From Rubrivivax sp. (GTDB lineage: Bacteria; Pseudomonadota; Gammaproteobacteria; Burkholderiales; Burkholderiaceae_C), in contig JADYZZ010000082.1 in assembly GCA_020852865.1 (NCBI GenBank), positions 1 through 64,000 on the forward strand: 64,000 nucleotides of DNA, in the 5' to 3' direction. Each line of letters starts with the position of its first letter. Within the stretch, counting starts at the first letter, position 1. Shown piece by piece: positions 9,361 through 18,033 of this stretch. Made by a program: the position numbers and the translations under genes. The notes beneath the pieces are model-generated. The model saw nothing but the letters and a program-made list of their open reading frames with translations, was not told the DNA's origin and ran no database searches.

Positions 9361-9822
9361 TCAATGCCGGTGCGTGCCATGCACATGCCGCCTGGGCGAA
9401 GCCGCCGGCGCGGCCGCGCCGGCCGGTGCCGCTGCGCCGTCGAGCTGCCGCAGGATGCCGCAGTCGGCGATCGGATGCGGCGACGCGCAGCGCGCGCGCA
9501 GCAGCTTCAGGTCCTTCTCGAGCGCGCGCAGCTCACGCATGCGCTGCGCGACATGCCCGATGTGGACGTCGAGCAGCGCGTTCACCTCGCCGCAGTCGCC
9601 GGCCGGCCCGTCGCGCAGGGCGAGCAGGGCACGCACTTCGTCGAGCGTCATGTCCAGATTGCGGCATTGGCGGATGAAGGCCAGCCGCTCGACGTGCAGC
9701 GGAAGGTACACGCGGTAGTTGTTGTGGGCACGCCGCGCCGGCGGCAGCAGGCCCTCGCGCTCGTAGAAGCGGATCGTCTCCACCGCGGTTCCGGTGGCTT
9801 CGGCGAGATTTCCGATGCGCAT
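9361..9822 (-). CDS. cadR: MerR-family Cd(II)/Pb(II)-responsive regulator, CadR/PbrR type
   Basis: 153-residue regulator with an N-terminal winged helix-turn-helix (MRIGNLAEATGTAVETIRFY) and a dimerisation helix at about 80-110. The metal-sensing cysteines expected for CadR/PbrR are present: Cys77 in GDCGEVN, Cys112 in RARCASPH and Cys121 in ADCGIL. The tail is His-containing (RHVHGTHRH), as in CadR of pseudomonads. The gene is divergent from the P1B ATPase, with a MerR-type promoter between them, so it most likely activates that gene on Cd, Pb or Zn. The choice between CadR and PbrR names is a matter of degree. Confidence 0.9.
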   Translation of the reverse strand: MRIGNLAEATGTAVETIRFYEREGLLPPARRAHNNYRVYLPLHVERLAFIRQCRNLDMTLDEVRALLALRDGPAGDCGEVNALLDVHIGHVAQRMRELRALEKDLKLLRARCASPHPIADCGILRQLDGAAAPAGAAAPAASPRRHVHGTHRH

Positions 9823-9847
9823 GTCCGTGGGCTTGCTTCGGGGTCGC

Positions 9848-9878
9848 TTGACTCTACACCGGCTTCATGGTCTGCAAT
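9848..9878 (+). promoter_or_regulatory. MerR-type promoter/operator of the cadmium ATPase gene
   Basis: A -35 hexamer TTGACT (9848-9853) and a -10-like hexamer TGCAAT (9873-9878) are separated by 19 bases, the stretched spacing typical of MerR-family promoters. The spacer holds an imperfect dyad (ACTCTAC ... CATGGT). The position between divergent cadR and the ATPase gene fits. It also means that the ATG at 9867 lies inside the promoter and cannot be the start codon used. Confidence 0.75.
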
Positions 9879-9905
9879 CGCGGCATGGTCGATCCGGACG
9901 CCCGC

Positions 9906-12179
9906 ATGACACGCGCTCAGGCTCACAGCCACGCCCACAGCCACGCCCACAGCCGGGCCTGCGGCGCCGCGCAGGACGGCTGCTGCGCCGCACCTCCGCC
10001 GGCGGCAGCGGACGCCGTCCTGCCGCCCGGCTGGAAGCTCTTTCGCATCGCCGCGATGGACTGCGCCGCCGAGGAGTCCGAGATCCGGCATGCGGTCCGG
10101 CGCGTCGCCGGCATCCGCGGCCTGCGCTTCGAGCTCGGCGCGCGCACGCTGGCCATCGACGCCGAGGCGCCCGCCGCGGTCGAGGCCGCGCTCGCCGCGA
10201 TCCGCAAGGCCGGCTTCGACCCGCAGCCCCTGCCCCGGGCCGCGGCGCCTGCGGCCGGCGACGGCCACGACCAGGGTTTCGACGCCGGCGGCCCGCGCCG
10301 CCTGGCTTCGGCGCTGCTGCTGGCGGCGGCGGCCGAGGCGATCGGCTCCCTCGCACCCGAAGCCCTGCCCTGGCTCGGCGCCGGCCTGGCGCTGGCTGCA
10401 GCCGCGATCTGGCTGGCGGGCCTCGACGTCTACAGGAAGGGCCTGGCCGCACTGGCCCGGGGCCGGCTCAACATCAATGCGCTGATGGCGGTGGCCGTGA
10501 CCGGCGCCTTCGCCATCGGCCGGTGGCCGGAGGCGGCGATGGTGATGGCGCTGTACGCCATCGCCGAAGCCATCGAGGCGCGCGCGGTGGACCGGGCACG
10601 CAAGGCCATCCGCAGCCTGCTGGCCATGGCGCCGGAACAAGCCTCGCTGCGCCAGGCCGACGGCAGCTGGGCCACGGTACCGGTGGCCGGCGTGACCGTG
10701 GGTGCGACGCTGCGCGTCAGGCCCGGCGAACGCGTGCCGATGGACGGCGTCGTGCGCGCCGGCAGCACCAGCATCAACCAGGCGCCGGTGACGGGCGAGA
10801 GCATCCCCGTCGACAAGGGCGTCGGCGACCCCGTGTTCGCCGGCACCATCAACGAATCGGGCACCTTCGAATTCGAGGTCGGCGCGCCGGCCGCCGACTC
10901 GACGCTGGCGCGCATCATCCACGCCGTCGAGCAGGCGCAAGCCACGCGTGCGCCGACGCAGGGCTTCGTCGACCGCTTCGCCGCGGTGTACACGCCGGCC
11001 GTTCTCGGCATCGCGCTGGCGCTGGCGGCAGCCGGGCCCTGGCTGTTCGGCTGGTCGGGGCTCGAGGCGGTCTACAAGGCGCTGGTGCTGCTCGTCATCG
11101 CCTGCCCCTGCGCGCTCGTGATCTCGACGCCGGTCACCCTCGTCAGCGGTCTGGCGGCTGCGGCGCGGCGCGGCATCCTGATCAAGGGCGGCATCCACCT
11201 CGAACAGGCGCGCAAACTCGAGGCCGTCGCGTTCGACAAGACCGGCACCATCACCGAGGGCAAGCCGCGCCTGGTCGACTGGACCGTCGTCGCGCCCGAC
11301 GCCGACGCCGCGCACATCGAGCACATGGCTGCGGCGCTGGCCGCGCACTCGGACCACCCGGTGTCACGCGCCATCGCGGCCGGCCTCGAGCCCGACGGTG
11401 TCGAGGCGAAGGACTTCAGGGCCATCGCCGGCCGCGGCGTGCAGGCCGATATCGCCGGCACGAGCTATGTGCTCGGCAACCACCGCCTGATCGAGGAACG
11501 CGGCCAATGCTCGCCGGCGCTGGAGGCGCGGCTGAAGACGCACGAGGACGCGGGGCGCACGGTGACGATGCTGGCCTCGGCGCAAGGTGTGCTGGCGCTG
11601 TTCGCGGTGGCCGACACCATCAAGCCGCATGCGCGCGAGGCGGTAGCCGCGCTGCGCGCGCTGGGCATCACGCCGGTGATGCTGAGCGGCGACAACCAGG
11701 CGACGGCCGACGCCATCGCACGCGCGGCCGGCATCACCGAGGCCCGCGGCAACCTGCTGCCCGAGGGCAAGCTGCAGGCCATCCGGGCGCTGCAGCAGGA
11801 GCACGGCCCGACGGCGATGACCGGCGACGGCATCAACGACGCGCCGGCGCTGGCGCGCTCCGACATCGGCGTGGCAATGGGCGCGGCCGGCACCGACACG
11901 GCGATGGAGGCGGCCGACGTCGTCGTGATGAACGACGACCTCAGGCGCATCGCCGAGCTGGTGCGCCTGTCGCGCGCCACGCACGCCGTGCTGTGGCAGA
12001 ACATCGCGCTCGCCCTGGGCATCAAGACGGTGTTCCTGCTGCTGGCCGTGTTCGGCAGCGCGACGATGTGGATGGCGGTGTTCGCCGACATGGGCGCCAG
12101 CCTGCTGGTGGTGTTCAACGGACTGCGCCTGCTCGCTCGGGCACGCGCGGCCGGGGCGGATGCAAGCAGCGAGCCGTGA
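9906..12179 (+). CDS. cadA: P1B-type heavy metal (Cd/Zn/Pb) exporting ATPase
   Basis: 757-residue inner-membrane pump that exports soft divalent cations at the cost of ATP. Order of parts: a His-rich N-terminus (AHSHAHSHAHS), one metal-binding domain with MDCAAEE at 51-57 (the variant with acidic residues in place of the second Cys, common in Zn/Cd/Pb pumps), the membrane motif CPC at 400-402, phosphorylation motif DKTGT with Asp444, the HP motif (SDHPVS), and the hinge GDGINDAP. The start is set at ATG 9906 rather than 9867 or 9885 because the MerR-type promoter covers the upstream ones. Divergent cadR is the likely regulator. Substrate preference among Cd, Zn and Pb cannot be fixed from sequence. 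Confidence 0.93.
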   Translation: MTRAQAHSHAHSHAHSRACGAAQDGCCAAPPPAAADAVLPPGWKLFRIAAMDCAAEESEIRHAVRRVAGIRGLRFELGARTLAIDAEAPAAVEAALAAIRKAGFDPQPLPRAAAPAAGDGHDQGFDAGGPRRLASALLLAAAAEAIGSLAPEALPWLGAGLALAAAAIWLAGLDVYRKGLAALARGRLNINALMAVAVTGAFAIGRWPEAAMVMALYAIAEAIEARAVDRARKAIRSLLAMAPEQASLRQADGSWATVPVAGVTVGATLRVRPGERVPMDGVVRAGSTSINQAPVTGESIPVDKGVGDPVFAGTINESGTFEFEVGAPAADSTLARIIHAVEQAQATRAPTQGFVDRFAAVYTPAVLGIALALAAAGPWLFGWSGLEAVYKALVLLVIACPCALVISTPVTLVSGLAAAARRGILIKGGIHLEQARKLEAVAFDKTGTITEGKPRLVDWTVVAPDADAAHIEHMAAALAAHSDHPVSRAIAAGLEPDGVEAKDFRAIAGRGVQADIAGTSYVLGNHRLIEERGQCSPALEARLKTHEDAGRTVTMLASAQGVLALFAVADTIKPHAREAVAALRALGITPVMLSGDNQATADAIARAAGITEARGNLLPEGKLQAIRALQQEHGPTAMTGDGINDAPALARSDIGVAMGAAGTDTAMEAADVVVMNDDLRRIAELVRLSRATHAVLWQNIALALGIKTVFLLLAVFGSATMWMAVFADMGASLLVVFNGLRLLARARAAGADASSEP

Positions 12180-12191
12180 GCTTCCCGGTGC

Positions 12192-12263
12192 GCGCGCTTG
12201 CGGGTCAGCGCGCGCTTGCGGGTCAGCGCGCGCTTGCGGGTCAGCGCGTGCTTGCGGGTCAGC
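12192..12263. repeat. 18-base tandem repeat, four copies
   Basis: GCGCGCTTGCGGGTCAGC is repeated four times (12192, 12210, 12228, 12246); the fourth has one change. It begins 12 bases after the cadA stop codon. No spacers are present, so this is not a CRISPR. Confidence 0.92.
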
Positions 12264-12350
12264 GCGGGCGTGCCCGGCACACGGGCGCGCCGGTCACGAC
12301 GCGCTTCACGCCGACGGCGGCTGTGCACCCGGCCCGGCAGCGGCGCCGAC

Positions 12351-12386
12351 CGCCGCCGATCGCCGCCGATCGCCGCCGATCGCCGA
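12351..12386. repeat. 10-base tandem repeat
   Basis: CGCCGCCGAT occurs three times in a row with a partial fourth copy. Together with the flanking repeats it fills the 375-base gene-free stretch 12180-12554, in which no coding sequence is apparent. Confidence 0.85.
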
Positions 12387-12481
12387 ACCGATCACGCGCA
12401 CAGGCCTGCGCTCACCTTCGGCTCGGGGTCGCCGATCCGCGGCTGCGGCGCGGCCGAGCTCGAACCCGCGCGCGCCGCTCG

Positions 12482-12535
12482 CTAGGAGCGTGGGCGACTC
12501 CTAGGAGCGTGGGCGACTCCTAGGAGCGTGGGCGG
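12482..12535. repeat. 19-base tandem repeat, nearly three copies
   Basis: CTAGGAGCGTGGGCGACTC is present at 12482 and 12501, and a third, shorter copy at 12520 forms the left arm of the hairpin that follows. Confidence 0.92.
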
Positions 12536-12559
12536 CAGAAATCCGCCCACGCTCCTAGG
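12519..12559. terminator. Perfect 17-bp hairpin at the end of the FAD oxidoreductase gene
   Basis: CCTAGGAGCGTGGGCGG (12519-12535) pairs without mismatch with 12543-12559 around a 7-base loop. The TAG stop codon of the minus-strand oxidoreductase (12557-12555) lies inside the stem. No T-run follows on either strand, so it is not a standard intrinsic terminator, but it may block or stabilise the 3' end of either convergent transcript. Confidence 0.6.
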
Positions 12560-13709
12560 CCCGGTGGGGCTGCAGCCAGCGGCGCAGCTCGGCTTCGCCA
12601 GCCTGCGCGGCGAGCTGCTCGGGTGCCGCCTCGCCGCGCAGCCAGGCTGCGGCCAGCACGCCCAGCGCCGGGCTGCTCTGGATGCCGTAGCCGCCGAGCG
12701 CGGCAGCCCAGAAGAAGGCCGGCAGACCGGGCTCGAAGCCCAGTACCGGCTCGCCGTCGGCGACGAACGAACGCAGCCCGGCCCAGGTGCGGCGCGGGCG
12801 GCGGATCGTCATCGTCGTCGCCTCTTCGATGCGCTGGATGCCGAGCGCGACGTCGAGCTCCTCGGCCACGACATCGTGCGCGTGCGTCGGGTCGGCATTG
12901 GCCGGCGAGCCCAGCAGCAGCCCGGCGTCGGGCTTGAAGTACCAGCTCTCGTCCAGTGCGATGACGGCCGGCCAGTCGGCGCTGGCCACGCCTGCAGGCG
13001 GATCGAACAGAAAGGCGCTGCGCCGGCGCGGCTCGACACCGGCGCGGCGCGCGCCGGCAAGGCCGGCCACCTCGTCGGCCCAGGCGCCGGCGGCGTTGAC
13101 CACGATGTGGGCAGCGAAGCGGCGCCCGTCGGCGACGCCGATGCGCCAGCGTCCGCCGTCGTGCGCCAGCGCGCTCACGCGCGCGTCGGGGGCGACGACG
13201 GCGCCTTGCGCGCGCGCACGGCGCAGGAAGCCCTGCAGCAGCGCGTCGACGTCGATGTCGAAGGCCGCCGGATCGCGCAGCGCCGCCGCCGCCGCCTCGG
13301 GCCGCAGCACCGGCACGAGGGCGCGCGCGGCGTCGGCGTCGAGCAGTTCGGCCGCGCCGCCTTCGTCCAGCAGCGTCGCGCACAGCGTTTCGGCGTCGCC
13401 GCGCCGGGCCGCCGTGCCGACGAACAGCGCGCCGCGCGCACGCAGCAGCGGCACCGGCGCGAAGCCGGCCGGCGGCGCGTCGAAGAAGGCGCGGCTGGCG
13501 CGCGTGAGCGCGCGCACCGCCGGCGGCCCGTAGCTCTGGGCGAACAGCGCCGCCGACCGGCCGGTGCTGTGGTACCCGGGCGCCGCCTCCGCCTCGAGCA
13601 GCAGCACGCGCGCGCGCGGCGCCGCGTGGCAGGCAATCGACGCGCCGACGATGCCGGCGCCGACGACGGCGATGTCGAAGGCCGGATCGTTCGTGGCTGC
13701 GTGGCTCAT
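12555..13709 (-). CDS. FAD-dependent oxidoreductase of the D-amino-acid oxidase (DAO) family
   Basis: 384-residue cytosolic flavoprotein. The N-terminus has the dinucleotide-binding motif AVVGAGIVGASIACHAA, followed by the FAD ribose-binding acidic end LLLEAEAAPGYHSTGRSAA; the C-terminal GGYGIQSSPALGVLAAAWL is the second FAD contact of the family. Members oxidise secondary amines, D-amino acids, glycine or related compounds; the substrate cannot be told here. The ATG at 13709 (MSHAATND) has a GGAG about 10 bases upstream and is preferred to one 16 codons earlier. The next genes on the strand encode a nickel permease 138 bases upstream; no functional link is obvious. Confidence 0.85.
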   Translation of the reverse strand: MSHAATNDPAFDIAVVGAGIVGASIACHAAPRARVLLLEAEAAPGYHSTGRSAALFAQSYGPPAVRALTRASRAFFDAPPAGFAPVPLLRARGALFVGTAARRGDAETLCATLLDEGGAAELLDADAARALVPVLRPEAAAAALRDPAAFDIDVDALLQGFLRRARAQGAVVAPDARVSALAHDGGRWRIGVADGRRFAAHIVVNAAGAWADEVAGLAGARRAGVEPRRRSAFLFDPPAGVASADWPAVIALDESWYFKPDAGLLLGSPANADPTHAHDVVAEELDVALGIQRIEEATTMTIRRPRRTWAGLRSFVADGEPVLGFEPGLPAFFWAAALGGYGIQSSPALGVLAAAWLRGEAAPEQLAAQAGEAELRRWLQPHRA

Positions 13710-13847
13710 GCGAGACTGCTCCAGGGAATCGGCCGCGCGCACCGCCGGATGCGGCACGCCGCGCCCATGCGTCCTGCGGCTGCTGCGCGCGCGGCGCCCG
13801 GCACCGGATGCACCGACCCGGCTCGGCGCGCAGGCCGATTCTCGCGC

Positions 13848-14696
13848 CTACGACGCAGGATCCGCAGCGGCCGCGGCGCGTACCGGCCGCGCCCGCGCCA
13901 CGCGGCAGGCCACGACGTAGCTCAGCGCCACGAGCGCGATCACGCCGATGCCGACGCCGAGTTCCGTACCCTCGCTCCACTGCTCGAAGCGCTCCGACAA
14001 GAGGCGCGTCGTACCGAGCGCGGCCACCAGCAGGCTGATGCCGGCCACCGCCGCCGTCATGACGCGCGAGGCGAGCACGGCCAGACGGTCGGTGCGCTCG
14101 ATCAGGCGGCTGATCCACCAGCCATTGGCGCCGTCGGCGACGAGCATGCCCAGAACGAACAACAGCCCGAGCGTGGCCGCGTGCTCGACGCCGCCGAAGC
14201 GCACCGCCATCACCGCGAACAGCGCCGACTGGCTGAGCGTGTCGAACGACAGCGCGAACAGTGCGCCCACGCCCATCACCACCAGCGGCCCGCTCCTGGG
14301 GCCGACGCCGGCGAGCAGGCGCTCGACCAGGCGGCCGCGCAGGCCCACCAGCGGCACCACCGCGCCGGGCGCGGCACGCAGCACGGCCTCGAGGTTGACG
14401 GCGCCGATGAGCGCGAGAAAGCCGATCGACACCACCGCACCGAGGGTCTCGAACCAGGCCGGCGGCATCCACTTCGAGCCCAGCAGACCGGCCAGCAGCG
14501 CGATCGCCATCACCACGGTGCCGTGGCCGAGCGAGAACAGCGCGCCGCTGTAGCGGGCGTGCGGGCGGCGCTGGCGCGCGCCGACGCGCGTCAGGCCGTC
14601 GATGGCCGCCAGGTGGTCGGCGTCGAGCCCGTGGCGCAGGCCCAGCAGCAGCACCAGCGCGCACAGCGCGCCCCAGTCGGCAGGAAGATCATGCAT
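13848..14696 (-). CDS. NiCoT-family nickel/cobalt permease (HoxN/NixA type)
   Basis: 282-residue inner-membrane transporter. It carries the helix-II signature of the NiCoT family as RHGLDADHLAAIDGLTR, where the His and Asp residues select Ni(II) or Co(II), a second motif region FSLGHGTVV and the third, ALSFDTLSQSALFA (normally LGFDTATE-like). Seven to eight hydrophobic segments are visible. The start is set at ATG 14696 (MHDLPADW) because the extension upstream is Arg-rich and outside the family. A nickel importer fits the hydrogenase maturation operon 6.5 kb away on the same strand; substrate choice of Ni over Co is inference. Confidence 0.86.
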   Translation of the reverse strand: MHDLPADWGALCALVLLLGLRHGLDADHLAAIDGLTRVGARQRRPHARYSGALFSLGHGTVVMAIALLAGLLGSKWMPPAWFETLGAVVSIGFLALIGAVNLEAVLRAAPGAVVPLVGLRGRLVERLLAGVGPRSGPLVVMGVGALFALSFDTLSQSALFAVMAVRFGGVEHAATLGLLFVLGMLVADGANGWWISRLIERTDRLAVLASRVMTAAVAGISLLVAALGTTRLLSERFEQWSEGTELGVGIGVIALVALSYVVACRVARARPVRAAAAADPAS

Positions 14697-14867
14697 TGCA
14701 GCACTCCGCGCAGGCGAAGCGGGAGTATGAGCTTCGACGAACTCTTCATACAAGGCCCGCAAACCCGCGCCGCCGCGGCCGCGCGCCCTGCCCTTGCGCA
14801 GGATCAATCGCACCCGGACGGCGCGGCCCACGGCCCACGGTCTGCGGCCCGCGGCCCGCCGCGCGGC

Positions 14868-15038
14868 TCAGCGCCGCTTGCACGCCGGCGCGGCCGCGCC
14901 GGCCTGCCCGAAGTGCGCGTGCCCGTGCGTGTGCCGCACCGCCATCGGCACCAGGCGCAGCCAGCCGTGGCTGACGCCGGTCTGCGCGACCACCGACTGC
15001 GCGGGCGCATGCATGCGCTCGGTGCGGGCGCGCCGCAT
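14868..15038 (-). CDS. Small His-containing hypothetical protein
   Basis: A 56-codon frame starting MRRARTERMHAPAQ and ending in AAAPACKRR. Nearly all codons end in G or C (about 55 of 57), as in true genes of this genome and unlike the other frames here. It contains the motif VRHTHGHAHFGQAG, which could bind a metal ion. A GAG lies a few bases before the ATG. It sits between the RRM gene and the nickel permease gene on the same strand. No family is recognised; it may be a small metal-binding protein, the end of a longer gene without a visible start, or not a gene. Confidence 0.35.
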   Translation of the reverse strand: MRRARTERMHAPAQSVVAQTGVSHGWLRLVPMAVRHTHGHAHFGQAGAAAPACKRR

Positions 15039-15132
15039 CACCGTCTCGAGGCACTGGGCGTGAAGCGTACGCCGTCCGCGCCTGCCGCCGCCGGCCCCGG
15101 CCCCGGCGCCGCAGGCGCGCGACGCCGCCCGT

Positions 15133-15423
15133 TCAGCGGTAGCGTGCGCGGCCGTAGCCGCCGCCGCCCTGCGGCTCGCGCGGGCGCGCTTCGTTGACGA
15201 CGAGTGCGCGGCCGTCGACCGACCGTCCGTGCAATTCGCGGATCGCCGCCTGCGCCTGTTGGTCGCTGCCCATCTCGACGAAGCCGAAGCCCTTGGAGCG
15301 GCCGCTGTCGCGGTCGATCATGACCTTGGCGGAAGTGACGGTGCCGCAGGCGGCGAAGTGCTGGTGCAGCGATTCGTCGGTGACGGAGTAGGCGAGATTG
15401 CCGACATAGAGCCTGTTGCCCAT
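15133..15423 (-). CDS. Single-RRM RNA-binding protein with Gly-rich tail
   Basis: 96-residue protein with one complete RNA recognition motif: RNP-2 is LYVGNL (residues 5-10) and RNP-1 is KGFGFVEM (about 44-51), followed by a short Gly/Arg tail (GGGGYGRARYR). Bacterial proteins of this type resemble cyanobacterial and proteobacterial Rbp proteins, which bind RNA and often rise in the cold. It follows the IF-1 paralogue by 79 bases on the same strand, suggesting a joint translation or cold-response unit. Confidence 0.92.
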   Translation of the reverse strand: MGNRLYVGNLAYSVTDESLHQHFAACGTVTSAKVMIDRDSGRSKGFGFVEMGSDQQAQAAIRELHGRSVDGRALVVNEARPREPQGGGGYGRARYR

Positions 15424-15502
15424 GGTGATCTTTCGGAGTACGGTGCAGCGCAGTGGAATTGCTGCGAGGGGGACGGACGAGCGCCTTGCCCGAGGGCGGC
15501 GC

Positions 15503-15769
15503 TCAGCGGACCGTCCGGCGGACCGGACGGGCGGCAGCGCTCGGGCGCTGCTCGAGGTGGCGGAACGTGATGCGGCCTTTGCTCAGGTCGTAGGGCGAGA
15601 GTTCGAGCAACACACGGTCGCCGGCCAGGATGCGGATATGGTGCTTGCGCATGCGGCCGGCCGTGTAGGCGACGAGGCTGTGGCCGTTTTCCAGCGTCAC
15701 GCGATAGCGCGAGTCGGGCAGCACCTCGTCGACCTGTCCGCGCATCTCGATCAGTTCTTCCTTGGCCAT
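15503..15769 (-). CDS. infA: Translation initiation factor IF-1, extended paralogue
   Basis: 88-residue S1/OB-fold protein: [20 protein letters not shown] at the start and the conserved core [41 protein letters not shown] cut here only by this description. IF-1 is usually 72 residues; this one has a basic C-terminal extension ([16 protein letters not shown]). Burkholderiales often carry a second infA outside the ribosomal protein operon, and this looks like that copy. It blocks the A site during initiation. A GGAG-like site precedes the ATG. The RRM gene follows. Confidence 0.93.
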   Translation of the reverse strand: MAKEELIEMRGQVDEVLPDSRYRVTLENGHSLVAYTAGRMRKHHIRILAGDRVLLELSPYDLSKGRITFRHLEQRPSAAARPVRRTVR

Positions 15770-16359
15770 CGGGGCTCCTCGAGCAAGTGAGTCTTTCGGC
15801 CGTCGACCTGCCGGCGCAGCCAGCGCATGCCTTCGGCGGACGCGCAGCGGCGTGTGCGCGCGGTTTGTGAAGCAGGGCACGACGCGCGACACGCGGTCGG
15901 GCGTGCCTGAGCCGTGTCGGTTTCGGCTGGACGCCGCGGCGGCGAAATCGCCCCTGTCGGCCGGTCGGGTGAGAGGGGAGACAAGGGGCAAGCTCACCGA
16001 AGGCGTGTCGCTCGGTTGGGGTTCATGGTCAAGGCCAGGCGCACGCAGCGCCTGGCCCGCAGGCCCGGGCCCGCAGGGAAGGAAAAGGGCCGCGGAGCAG
16101 CAGGCCGCCGGCGCGGCCGGGGGCCGGTCGGCGGGTCGAATGAAGGCGACCGGAGGAGAAAGCTCGCCGCTGTGGGTGAAGCTGACGGCCGGGACGACCG
16201 CGGCAGCGCTCAGAGGGGCCCGAAGCGCCGCGCGTGAGCGGCAGCGTGTCGTGTCAGGCGATCGTTGCGCCGCGCGTGAGCGTTGTGCGCGCAACGGGCA
16301 GATTCTACCACTCGTGCCGCGCTCGTCCGCTCGCGCGTGGTCACTCCGGTGCGGTCGAT
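15770..16359. other. 590-base gene-free stretch with a strong hairpin
   Basis: No frame here looks coding. It is the upstream region of the IF-1 paralogue (minus strand) and the downstream region of the aldehyde dehydrogenase. A perfect 10-bp stem (GGCCAGGCGC at 16033-16042, partner 16048-16057, loop ACGCA) lies in the middle. A long structured 5' leader, as in cold-induced messages, is possible but not shown. Confidence 0.5.
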
Positions 16360-17781
16360 TCAGCGGATCAGGAACGACAGCATGCGTTCGGCCAGCTTGC
16401 CGTACGGCGGGTACAGCAGCTTGGTGCCGGCCCAGCGCGCCTGGTGGAAGATCGGGCGCAGCTTGGAGAAGGTCTGGAAGCCCTCGTAGCCGTGGTAGTG
16501 GCCCATCCCCGACTCGCCGATGCCGCCGAAGGGCAGGTCGTGCTGGCCGACGTGGAACAGCGCGTCGTTGATCGACACGCCGCCCGACATCACGCGCTCG
16601 AGCAGCCGGTCGATGCGCCGGCCGTCGTGGCTGAACGGATACAGCGCGAGCGGCCGCGGCCCGGCGTTGATGCGCGCGATGACTTCGTCCAGCGTGTCGT
16701 AGGCGACGACGGGCAGGATGGGGCCGAAGATCTCGCGCTGCATCAGCGCGCAGTCGGGCGGCGCGTCGAGCACCAGGTGCGGCGAGATCTTGCGCGTGGC
16801 GGCGTCCCAGGCCGGGCCCGCAAGCAGGTTGATCACCTTGGCGCCGCGCGCGCCGGCATCGTCGAGCGCGGCAGTCAGGCGCTCGAACGAGCGCCGGTCG
16901 ACGACCGAGGTGTAGTCGTCGCAGTCCAGCCGCGGGTAGCGCTGCGGCACGATCGCCTGCGCCGCCTCGGTGAAGGCCGCCACCTGCGCGCGCGGCACGT
17001 AGACATGGTCCACCGTCGTGCAGATCTGGCCGGCGTTGAGCAGCTTCACGTAGAGGATGCGCTCGGCCGCCGTGCGCAGCGGGAAGTCGTCGCACAGCAC
17101 CGCCGGCGCCTTGCCGCCGAGCTCGAGCGTCACCGGGCACAGGTTGGCCGCCGCCGCCGCCATCACCGCGCGGCCGGTGGTGCCCGAGCCGGTGAACAGC
17201 AGGTGGTCGAACGGCAGCCGGCTGAACTCGACGCCGACTCCGCCGGTTTCGTCGAAGACCTGCAGCTTCTCGGACGCAAAGTACGCCGGGATGCGCTCGA
17301 CGAGCAGGCGCGCCAGATGGCGCGAGTTCTCGCTCATCTTCACCAGCGCGCGGTTGCCGGCGGCGAAGATGGCGGTAAGAGGCAGCACGCTCAGGTTGAG
17401 CGGGAAGTTCCAGGGCACGATCACGCCGACCACGCCCAGCGGCTGCGGCACGACGCGGTTGCTGGCCAGACCGAACACCATGCGGTCGACCTTGCGCCGC
17501 TCGGGCTTCATCCACTCGGCCAGGTGACGCAGCGTGGCGTCGATGCCGTCGACCGCAGGCAGGATCTCGGCCAGCAGCGTCTCGTGGCGCGAGCGGTGGC
17601 CGTAGTCGGCGCTGATGGCTGCGCAGATGGCGTCGGTGTTCTCGCGCACGAAGCGCTCGAGCGCGCGCAAATCGGCCTTGCGTTCCTTCAGCGTGGGCAC
17701 CGGGTGCTCGAGGTAGGCGCGGCGCTGCCGCGCCAGCGCGTCGTGCAGGGTCATCGCGATGTCTTCGCTGCTGCGTTCCAT
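16360..17781 (-). CDS. calB: NAD(P)-dependent aldehyde dehydrogenase, coniferyl-aldehyde dehydrogenase type
   Basis: 473-residue enzyme that oxidises aldehydes to acids. The catalytic Cys is in [17 protein letters not shown], the general base Glu in [10 protein letters not shown], and the Rossmann segment is [12 protein letters not shown]. The pattern [21 protein letters not shown] and the C-terminal [18 protein letters not shown] match the coniferyl aldehyde dehydrogenase (CalB) branch, whose members act on aromatic or long-chain aldehydes. The start at 17781 has an AGGA site 7 bases upstream; an ATG nine codons later is weaker. It is divergent from the acuI-like gene with 250 bases between. 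The substrate is inferred only from subfamily likeness. Confidence 0.8.
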   Translation of the reverse strand: MERSSEDIAMTLHDALARQRRAYLEHPVPTLKERKADLRALERFVRENTDAICAAISADYGHRSRHETLLAEILPAVDGIDATLRHLAEWMKPERRKVDRMVFGLASNRVVPQPLGVVGVIVPWNFPLNLSVLPLTAIFAAGNRALVKMSENSRHLARLLVERIPAYFASEKLQVFDETGGVGVEFSRLPFDHLLFTGSGTTGRAVMAAAAANLCPVTLELGGKAPAVLCDDFPLRTAAERILYVKLLNAGQICTTVDHVYVPRAQVAAFTEAAQAIVPQRYPRLDCDDYTSVVDRRSFERLTAALDDAGARGAKVINLLAGPAWDAATRKISPHLVLDAPPDCALMQREIFGPILPVVAYDTLDEVIARINAGPRPLALYPFSHDGRRIDRLLERVMSGGVSINDALFHVGQHDLPFGGIGESGMGHYHGYEGFQTFSKLRPIFHQARWAGTKLLYPPYGKLAERMLSFLIR

Positions 17782-18033
17782 GGCTTCCTCGCTTGCGCCG
17801 CCGGATGCGGCCGCTGCGCCGCGCGTTGTCCGGCGCAGCGCGCCCGGATTGTGCGGCTGCGTCGCCGCGCCGGTTCGACCGCGGCCCCTAACGCCGGCGC
17901 GGCCGCTCCATGATGCGGCCCGGGCGCACCCGGCAGCCGCGCAGCGTGCGGGCACGGCCTGCGCGGGCCGGCCGCCGCACCACCGGCCGGCGCGCTGCTA
18001 TCGTGCCGCGACCCCGACGCATGGAGCCAAGCG

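Noticed and set aside
9867-9905. Longer N-terminus of the cadmium ATPase
   Set aside because: It overlaps the MerR-type promoter.
12192-12263. Tandem repeats as a CRISPR array
   Set aside because: Units are head to tail without spacers, and no cas gene is in the window.
14794-15063. Plus-strand Cys-rich frame (CPKCACPCVC) as a small metal-binding protein
   Set aside because: Third-position GC is low for this genome, and the overlapping minus-strand frame has much better codon use.
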